Assembly (NCBI GenBank): GCA_002305725.1
Contig: DBQM01000012.1
Span: 19,955-65,625 of the forward strand
Reading direction: 5' to 3'
Length of the DNA stretch: 45,671 nt
From: Ruminococcus sp. UBA1394
Lineage (GTDB): Bacteria; Bacillota; Clostridia; Oscillospirales; Ruminococcaceae
Below, one piece after another: positions 40,635 to 45,671 of this stretch (the first letter of the stretch is position 1; each line of letters starts with the position of its first letter). The notes beneath the pieces are model-generated. The model made no database searches and was not told the origin of the DNA. It was given only the letters and a program-made list of their open reading frames with translations. A program made the translations under genes and the position numbers.

Positions 40635-40898
40635 TTAGTTGCTGAAACTACTGTCAACAAGCTCAACAAGTGCGTCAACAGCCTGCTGTTCATCAGAGCC
40701 GTCAGCGATAATTCTGATTGATGTTCCGCCAACGATTCCCAGAGAAAGGATTCCGAGAAGGCTCTTGGCGTTAACTCTGCGTTCTTCCTTTTCAATCCAG
40801 ATTGAAGACTTGAATTCATTAGCCTTCTGGATGAAGAATGTAGCAGGTCTTGCGTGAAGTCCAACCTGATTCTGAACCATTACATCTTTCACAAACAT
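40635..40898 (-). CDS. ptsH: HPr family phosphocarrier protein
   Basis: The 87-residue protein has His15 in VGLHARPATFF, the phosphorylation site used by enzyme I, and Ser46 in NAKSLLGILSLGI, the HPr-kinase site. Both are present, so it is HPr rather than the Crh form. It may serve PTS transport or, in a species using phosphorylases, mainly CcpA-type catabolite control. It has its own promoter. Confidence 0.93.
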   Translation of the reverse strand: MFVKDVMVQNQVGLHARPATFFIQKANEFKSSIWIEKEERRVNAKSLLGILSLGIVGGTSIRIIADGSDEQQAVDALVELVDSSFSN

Positions 40899-40976
40899 AA
40901 TAAACTCTCCTATCTTTGCAATAATTGAAAAAACTTATTTTCATTATTCAATGTTTTTATGTCTTTTGCTGATTTA

Positions 40977-41005
40977 ATTATACAAGCTATTTTTCCCTCA
41001 GTCAA
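40977..41005 (-). promoter_or_regulatory. Promoter of the HPr gene
   Basis: On the minus strand, TTGACT (41005-41000) and TATAAT (40982-40977) have a 17-base spacer. Confidence 0.8.
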
Positions 41006-41009
41006 CGGA

Positions 41010-41224
41010 AAAATTACACTAAATATACCTTTTCGGCGAAATTTCTACGCTTTGATTAATGTTAAGATTTTATAAAGGCTCATATTTGTTTAATATAACG
41101 AAGTAAACCGGCTGTTAATTAAAATTATTCACTGCATACAATTTTCAACAACAGTTTATATGCACATTTAACAGACGAAAACCTGTGCGTTTTGACAATA
41201 TATACAAAAATGCGCTGAAAGTTT
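41010..41224. other. AT-rich gap with no recognised gene
   Basis: This stretch between the HPr promoter and the end of trmD has no reading frame with a ribosome site, no clear terminator and no repeat of the families seen elsewhere. Confidence 0.5.
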
Positions 41225-41929
41225 TTACTTTTCACCTGTCTGTGCAATGTACTTTTCATACATATCGGGGCGTTTTTCCTTTGTTATTTCAAGGCTTTTT
41301 TCGTGACGCCAGTCCGCAATATTCCTGTGGTGACCCGTAAGCAGAACCGGCGGGACAGCCTCGCCCTCCCATATTTCAGGGCGTGTGTACTGGGGATATT
41401 CAAGAAGACCGGAAAAATGGCTTTCCTCCTCATAGCATTCGGGACTTGACAAAACTCCGCTGCACATTCTTGCAACAGCGTCCGTCACAACTGCGGCAGG
41501 CAGCTCGCCCCCTGTGAGAACGTAATCCCCGATTGAGATTTCCTCATCAACAATTCTGTCTAAAACCCTCTGGTCAACTCCCTCGTAGTGACCGCAGATA
41601 ATAAGTATATTGTCCATACGGGAAAGCTCAGCCGCCCTTGACTGCGTAAACACCGAACCCTTCGGTGTCATATATATAGTATGCGGTTTTGCACCGATTT
41701 GTTCACATACAGCCTGATAACAGCGGTAAATCGGCTCTGCCTGCATGACCATTCCCATTCCTCCGCCGTATGGGATATCGTCAACACGCCTGTGCTTGTC
41801 CAGGGTGTAGTCCCTTATCTGATGACAGTTTATTTCGATTGCGCCTTTTTTTCTGGCACGTCCCACAATGCTTTCAGCAAGAATATTGTCCACCATTTCC
41901 GGAAATAGCGTTGCTATATCAATTCTCAT
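41225..41929 (-). CDS. trmD: tRNA (guanine37-N1)-methyltransferase
   Basis: The 234-residue SPOUT enzyme methylates G37 next to the anticodon. It begins MRIDIATLFPEM and has DDIPYGGGMGMVMQAEPIY, then the deep-knot region CGHYEGVDQRVLDRIVDEEI and SIGDYVLTGGELPA. The ATG at 41929 follows GGAGGG, so the longer frame to 42001 is not used. It overlaps rimM by 11 bases. rplS, which often follows, is absent. Confidence 0.96.
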   Translation of the reverse strand: MRIDIATLFPEMVDNILAESIVGRARKKGAIEINCHQIRDYTLDKHRRVDDIPYGGGMGMVMQAEPIYRCYQAVCEQIGAKPHTIYMTPKGSVFTQSRAAELSRMDNILIICGHYEGVDQRVLDRIVDEEISIGDYVLTGGELPAAVVTDAVARMCSGVLSSPECYEEESHFSGLLEYPQYTRPEIWEGEAVPPVLLTGHHRNIADWRHEKSLEITKEKRPDMYEKYIAQTGEK

Positions 41930-42425
41930 CAAAAAGTCCCTCCAGCGGACGGATAAGCATAACTGAATTTTCAATATCCGTTTCAATGACAACCTGTTCA
42001 ATTGCAGGGATAAGGTATGTTTTTTCGCCGTTTTTTATTTCGTAAACGTCGTTTGCGCCGGTCTGAAGGACGTCCTTTACTTCACCGTAGACCTCGCCGC
42101 TGTCAGCGTCCTTTACAGTCAGACCGATAATATCCTGAATGAAGTAAGTGCCATCGTCAAGTTCGGTTTCTTCCCTGTCGATGTAAACGATGCTGTTTCT
42201 GAGATTGTTTGCTGCTTCGGGGGTGTCAACGCCTTTGAGCTTTAAAAGCGCCATGTTCTTGTGTATTCTTGCGGATTCGACTGTGTAAGGAGTTTTTTCT
42301 TTTCCGATGTAGAGAACGTCAAATTCGCAGAGAAACTCCGGATAGTCGCACCACGGCATGACCTTTACTTCTCCTTTAAGACCGTGAATGTTGACAATTT
42401 TTCCGGATTCGAGAAATTTTTTCAT
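41919..42425 (-). CDS. rimM: 16S rRNA processing protein RimM
   Basis: The 168-residue protein starts MKKFLESGKIVNIHGLKGEV, the RimM signature, followed by KVMPWCDYPEF and a C-terminal PRC-barrel (IIGLTVKDADSGEVYGEVKD). It assists maturation of the 30S head. The true start at 42425 follows ACGGAGGT; the upstream extension runs through repeats. rimM and trmD form a two-gene operon separated by about 5 kb and in opposite orientation from ffh-rpsP-khpA. Confidence 0.94.
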   Translation of the reverse strand: MKKFLESGKIVNIHGLKGEVKVMPWCDYPEFLCEFDVLYIGKEKTPYTVESARIHKNMALLKLKGVDTPEAANNLRNSIVYIDREETELDDGTYFIQDIIGLTVKDADSGEVYGEVKDVLQTGANDVYEIKNGEKTYLIPAIEQVVIETDIENSVMLIRPLEGLFDEN

Positions 42426-42456
42426 ATCAGACCTCCGTAAAATAAATGTTGAATTT

Positions 42457-42485
42457 ATTATATCATAATAAAGGGAAAAGTTCAA
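42457..42485 (-). promoter_or_regulatory. Promoter of rimM-trmD
   Basis: On the minus strand, TTGAAC (42485-42480) and TATAAT (42462-42457) have a 17-base spacer. Confidence 0.75.
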
Positions 42486-42574
42486 GGAAAGTATAGCAGA
42501 GAAGATTTTGGAGAAGAATAACTTGTGAACTGAAAATTGCAGGGGTGGTCGGTGACCAGACAGGACAATTCTCT

Positions 42575-42665
42575 GTAGGGGCGACCATTGGTCGCCCGTG
42601 ATTACGAACAATTGATTAATAGGATGCAATTTGCAAAAAAACCGGGCGACCAATGGTCGCCCCTG
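42575..42665. repeat. REP-like palindrome pair
   Basis: GTAGGGGCGACCATTGGTCG then CCCG and, after a spacer, CCGGGCGACCAATGGTCGCC then CCTGC. The two cores are inverted relative to each other. Upstream (42541-42560) lies a degenerate GGTCGGTGACCAGAC sequence. Confidence 0.87.
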
Positions 42666-42710
42666 CAAAGTTTATAAAAACTGTTTTGAACTGCGTGTAA
42701 AAATTATCCC

Positions 42711-42733
42711 TGGCGTACCAACAGGAATCGAAT
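42711..42733 (-). pseudogene. Possible tRNA 3'-end remnant
   Basis: The minus strand reads ATTCGATTCCTGTTGGTACG then CCA. This resembles a T-loop (TTCGATT), the 3' half of a T-stem and an acceptor end with CCA. The 5' T-stem strand and the rest of a tRNA are missing. It may be a scar of tRNA-associated integration or coincidence. Confidence 0.35.
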
Positions 42734-42736
42734 GTA

Positions 42737-43381
42737 TTACGACGTTAGTGCAATAAGTACTGAGAAATAGTGGAATATACTTCCGGCTACAGTAAACAGA
42801 TGCCATACCGAATGAAACCATTTTACCTTTTTTAAAGCATAGAAAATTATGCCGACTGTATAAAGCACACCGCCTGTAAGAAGATATACCAGCGAAGCAG
42901 AAGGGAGAGTGTGCAGCATAGGCTTTATTGCAATTATGATTACCCAGCCCATAAGGATATAGCAGACAACCGATGGTTTGCGGAATCGTTCAAGATTTAT
43001 GGAGTTGAGAACAATACCGACTGCCGCTGCCCCCCAGACAATACCAAACAGCACCCATCCTAAAGCTCCTCTTAAAGGACCAAGCGTGAACGGGGTGTAC
43101 GTCCCGGCGATAAGGAAGAAAATCGTGTTATGGTCCATTATCCGGAAGAATTTTTTTGCCCTGGCGTTGGTAATTGCATGGTAGAGAGTGGACATTGTGT
43201 AAAGAATAATAAGTGATGCACCGTAAATACTTGCGCTGACCACCGCCCAAGCATCGGAATAAATTGCTGTAAGTACTATCAGAACCGCAGTTCCTGCAAT
43301 TGCAAGCAGACTGCCTGTGCCGTGCGAAACCGAGTTGAATATTTCTTCGCCTAAAGAATAAGGCTTTTTGATTTTTGTCAT
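42737..43381 (-). CDS. Hemolysin III family membrane protein (PAQR type)
   Basis: The 214-residue protein has seven predicted membrane helices and the family's conserved histidine motifs: EEIFNSVSHGTGSLLAI at the N-terminus, IMDHNTIFFLIAGTYTPF in the middle and FHSVWHLFTVAGSIFHYFSV at the end. Bacterial members are named after hemolysin III but their normal role is unclear, probably in membrane or lipid homeostasis. It has an AAGGAGC site and its own promoter. Confidence 0.9.
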   Translation of the reverse strand: MTKIKKPYSLGEEIFNSVSHGTGSLLAIAGTAVLIVLTAIYSDAWAVVSASIYGASLIILYTMSTLYHAITNARAKKFFRIMDHNTIFFLIAGTYTPFTLGPLRGALGWVLFGIVWGAAAVGIVLNSINLERFRKPSVVCYILMGWVIIIAIKPMLHTLPSASLVYLLTGGVLYTVGIIFYALKKVKWFHSVWHLFTVAGSIFHYFSVLIALTS

Positions 43382-43421
43382 ATTTAACGCTCCTTTTAAT
43401 TTTATATCACGTTACAGTCCT

Positions 43422-43450
43422 ATTTTATACCCAAATTTACAATATGTCAA
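43422..43450 (-). promoter_or_regulatory. Promoter of the hemolysin III gene
   Basis: On the minus strand, TTGACA (43450-43445) and TAAAAT (43427-43422) have a 17-base spacer. Confidence 0.7.
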
Positions 43451-43506
43451 TAACAAAAAACAGGGAAACATAAATATTGAAAATCCCGCCTTTTTTCCAC
43501 AAAATA

Positions 43507-43535
43507 TTGACATTTCCACAAAGTAATGATATCAT
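43507..43535 (+). promoter_or_regulatory. Promoter of the MurT/GatD-like pair
   Basis: TTGACA (43507-43512) and TATCAT (43530-43535) have a 17-base spacer, 40 bases upstream of the start. Confidence 0.65.
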
Positions 43536-43575
43536 TAAATATAAATGATAAAAATACAAAAACAAGGACATTGCC

Positions 43576-44955
43576 ATGAAAAAACCATTACGATTCTATA
43601 TCTCTGTTGCAGGGGCAAAAATCATCATAAAGCTCATGCGCCTTATGCACAGAAATGCAACTAACCTTCCCGGCGAAATTGCTCTTATTTTCTACCCAAA
43701 ACTGCTGAGATACTTTGAAATGCCGGAAACTGTTATTGCAGTAACAGGTACTAACGGAAAAACCACCGTTTCAAACCTTATCGGTGAAATTCTCACAAAA
43801 AACGGTTATGACCATATAAACAACAGCTTCGGCGGCAACGTTGACACCGGTATCGCCTCAATTCTGCTGGACAACTGCACCCTGTCGGGCAAATTCAAAA
43901 AGAATACCGCTCTTTTTGAAATGGATGAAAGAAGTGCGCCAAGACTTCTCCCGTATATCCGTCCGGACTGGCTTGTCTGCACCAATCTCCAGCGTGATTC
44001 CATGAAGAGAAACGCTCATCCGGAGTTTATTTTCAGAATACTCAACGAAAATATACCCGAAAAGACAAAGCTTATTTTAAACGGTGACGACCTCATAAGC
44101 GGCAGGCTTGCTCTGAACAACAAGAGAGCATATTTCGGTATCTCAAAGCTTGAAAATGAGCAGACTACCGAGGACAACATTATATGTGATATCTCAGACT
44201 GTCCGCAGTGCGGCGCAAGGCTTGATTTCAGCTTCCGCCATTATAACCATATCGGACGTGCTGTCTGTCATAAGTGCGGCTTTTCTTCACCGGAAATCGA
44301 CTACGATATGAAGTCTGCCGAAAATGGAAAAGCAAGTATTTTCTGCAAGGGCAGCGAGGAAACATATCCTCTGCTCAACAACCGCATTACCGATTACTAC
44401 AACGTGACTGCCGCTGTTGCGTTCTGCCGTGAATTCGGGCTTTCGGAAAAGCAGATTGCCGATTCGCTCCGGAGCATGAACATTGTAAGTTCAAGATATG
44501 AAAGCTTTAAAGCCTGCGGAAAAGAAGTCATTGTTTCACTTGCAAAGGGTCAGAACCCTGTTGCATGTTCGGGCGTGTGCGACTTCGTAAGGCGTGAGCC
44601 GGGCAAAAAGGCTGTCATCATGATACTTGAAGACCTTTACGATTCAAAGAGAACATCTGAAAACATTGCATGGATTTACGAAACCGACTTTGAATTTTTA
44701 AAGGGCAACGGCGTTGAACAGATAATCGTCGGCGGAAAAAGAGCCGCTGACTATATCGTCAGACTTCTTCTTGCCGGTATTGACAGGGATAAGATTTTCA
44801 CCTGTACAGACGAAAAAGACACAGTAAAGCTGCTGAAACTGGAAAAGGTGGACAAGATAATGGTTATGTACGACCTTTTCAATGTGGAGTCGCTAAACAG
44901 CATAAAATCACAGCTCAGACAGCCTGGAAACGGAGGCAGCAATGAAAACAGTTGA
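43576..44955 (+). CDS. MurT-like Mur ligase domain protein, divergent at the catalytic Asp
   Basis: The 459-residue protein has the Mur ligase P-loop TGTNGKTT at residues 57-64. A zinc ribbon has four cysteines (C209, C212, C231, C234), specific to MurT, and a C-terminal DUF1727-type domain follows. MurT with GatD amidates lipid II glutamate. In usual MurT the C-terminal motif is DVSWIWDVDFE, whose Asp is essential. Here the aligned stretch is NIAWIYETDFE, with Asn363 at that place, and the following motif NPVACSGV differs from NPAGFNQ. The next gene overlaps it by 14 bases. A different or lost amidation role is inferred. Confidence 0.82.
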   Translation: MKKPLRFYISVAGAKIIIKLMRLMHRNATNLPGEIALIFYPKLLRYFEMPETVIAVTGTNGKTTVSNLIGEILTKNGYDHINNSFGGNVDTGIASILLDNCTLSGKFKKNTALFEMDERSAPRLLPYIRPDWLVCTNLQRDSMKRNAHPEFIFRILNENIPEKTKLILNGDDLISGRLALNNKRAYFGISKLENEQTTEDNIICDISDCPQCGARLDFSFRHYNHIGRAVCHKCGFSSPEIDYDMKSAENGKASIFCKGSEETYPLLNNRITDYYNVTAAVAFCREFGLSEKQIADSLRSMNIVSSRYESFKACGKEVIVSLAKGQNPVACSGVCDFVRREPGKKAVIMILEDLYDSKRTSENIAWIYETDFEFLKGNGVEQIIVGGKRAADYIVRLLLAGIDRDKIFTCTDEKDTVKLLKLEKVDKIMVMYDLFNVESLNSIKSQLRQPGNGGSNENS

Positions 44956-45649
44956 AATATTATATCCTGAAATATGCAATCTTTTCGGTGACACCGGAAA
45001 CGCACGTTTCCTCAAAGCCTGCACCGACGACTATGTGGAAACTGCTTTAAACGATGTTCCGGCATTTGTAAACGAGGACGTAAAGCTGATTTATTTTGGT
45101 CCTATGACTGAAAACAATCAGATAAGGGCAATGGAGCGTCTTGAACCGTATAAAGAACGAATCTGCGAGCTTATTGACAATGGCACTATCTTTATCGCCA
45201 CCGGAAATTCCTACGAGATTTTCGGAAAGGGCATAACTGATTCAAACGGTGCGACAACCCCATGCATGAACATTCTTGATTTTACCGTTTCAAGAGATTT
45301 CATGCACCGTGAAAGCGGTCTTATTATGGGTAACTGGAAAGACCTTGAAATCGTCGGATTCAAGGCGACTTTTACTTCGGTTTATCCCGGCGAGGGCGTA
45401 GAAACTTTTGTAAATGTAACAAAGGGTATGACCATGAATCCCGAAAGCAAGTGCGAGGGAATAGTGAAAAACAACTTTTTCGGTACTGCACTTTTAGGAC
45501 CTATGCTTATACTCAATCCGCTTTTCACAAAGAAAATATTTGAAACAGCGGGTATTCCGTCAGAAAATATCCCGTTTTACAAGGAAATGGTGGACGCTTA
45601 TAATATAAGGGTTAACGAGTTTAAACAGAGTCAGATTGGGATACATTAA
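44942..45649 (+). CDS. GatD-like amidotransferase homologue lacking Cys and His
   Basis: The 235-residue protein resembles the GatD class I glutamine amidotransferase: it starts with ILYPEICNLFGDTGNARFL, has GESxxxx-like IYFGPMTENNQ, and ends in a GTALLGPMLILNP motif. GatD's nucleophile loop is CGGYQ; here it is ATGNSYE (residues 86-92) with no Cys. The catalytic His of the usual LHGP is Leu185 in LLGP. Glutamine hydrolysis by the standard triad is therefore not expected. It is coupled to the MurT-like gene and probably forms a complex with it. The frame is intact, so it is not a pseudogene. Confidence 0.82.
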   Translation: MKTVEILYPEICNLFGDTGNARFLKACTDDYVETALNDVPAFVNEDVKLIYFGPMTENNQIRAMERLEPYKERICELIDNGTIFIATGNSYEIFGKGITDSNGATTPCMNILDFTVSRDFMHRESGLIMGNWKDLEIVGFKATFTSVYPGEGVETFVNVTKGMTMNPESKCEGIVKNNFFGTALLGPMLILNPLFTKKIFETAGIPSENIPFYKEMVDAYNIRVNEFKQSQIGIH

Positions 45650-45651
45650 TT

Positions 45652-45671
45652 AAGGCAACACCGCACAATTA
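45652..45671. repeat. Left half of the GGCAA..TTGCC palindrome at the window end
   Basis: AAGGCAACACCGCACAATTA complements the TGCGGTATTGCCTT of the window start. A contig break in a dispersed repeat is the simplest reading. Confidence 0.6.

Noticed and set aside
42426..42668. Upstream 81-codon extension of RimM
   Set aside because: It runs through REP-like palindromes and the rimM promoter. ACGGAGGT precedes the ATG at 42425.

Overview
The window looks like a chromosome segment of a cellulolytic, cellulosome-forming Ruminococcus-type clostridium (Oscillospiraceae). The evidence is a secreted GH5 glucanase ending in a dockerin, a GH94 cellobiose phosphorylase, clostridial gene orders (dnaN-S4-recF-remB-gyrB-gyrA; ylxM-ffh-rpsP-khpA), a cysteine T-box, Spo0A and SpoIVB, and strong TTGACA/TATAAT promoters. 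Species cannot be fixed from the sequence alone. No rRNA, intact tRNA, CRISPR array or prophage was seen.

Layout. 1-8.7 kb: replication and topology cluster (dnaN, S4 protein, recF, remB-like, gyrB, a YcxB-like membrane protein, gyrA, a small membrane protein). 8.7-9.65 kb: three tandem small-toxin/antisense-RNA units. 9.7-13.6 kb: GntR(YtrA)-ABC ATPase-permease operon. 13.7-17.1 kb: dockerin cellulase and a cyclophilin lipoprotein. 17.3-22.1 kb: murA, walJ-like/rlmH, pssA/psd. 22.2-24.9 kb: calcium P-type ATPase. 24.87-26.03 kb: three intact or near-intact toxin units plus a broken one. 26.2-29.8 kb: cysteine T-box operon (cysE, FUSC-like membrane protein, cysS, degenerate cyclophilin). 30.5-33 kb: cellobiose phosphorylase. 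33.0-33.85 kb: two more toxin units. 33.97-36.4 kb: SRP/ribosome operon. 36.6-45.6 kb: flavin reductase, spo0A, spoIVB, HPr, rimM-trmD, hemolysin III and a divergent MurT/GatD-like pair.

The most notable content is non-coding. Nine units (eight intact, one broken) of about 300-340 bp each have two convergent consensus promoters. The minus strand encodes a 25-33 residue peptide with one hydrophobic segment and a basic tail. The plus strand makes a ~90-nt RNA ending in a shared bidirectional terminator. The peptides resemble type I toxins of the holin-like/TxpA/Fst kind. They fall into three sequence families that share one architecture: inverted, near-identical 5' ends carrying a GGCGGT core complementary to the terminator arm, and a toxin Shine-Dalgarno sequence buried in a hairpin. 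One 344-bp unit is duplicated in tandem with the same toxin peptide. One unit has lost its toxin start but keeps its antisense-RNA promoter.

The intergenic regions also hold several dispersed structured repeats. There are GTAGGGGC-bounded palindromes with covarying cores, two ~430-bp MITE-like elements whose terminal hairpins show compensatory changes, a 119-bp element with 21-bp inverted ends, two ~165-180-bp long imperfect hairpins, and a short palindrome at both window ends. The cellulase and cellobiose phosphorylase fit extracellular cellulose attack followed by phosphorolytic use of imported cellobiose. pssA/psd supply phosphatidylethanolamine. murA and perhaps the last gene pair concern the cell wall.
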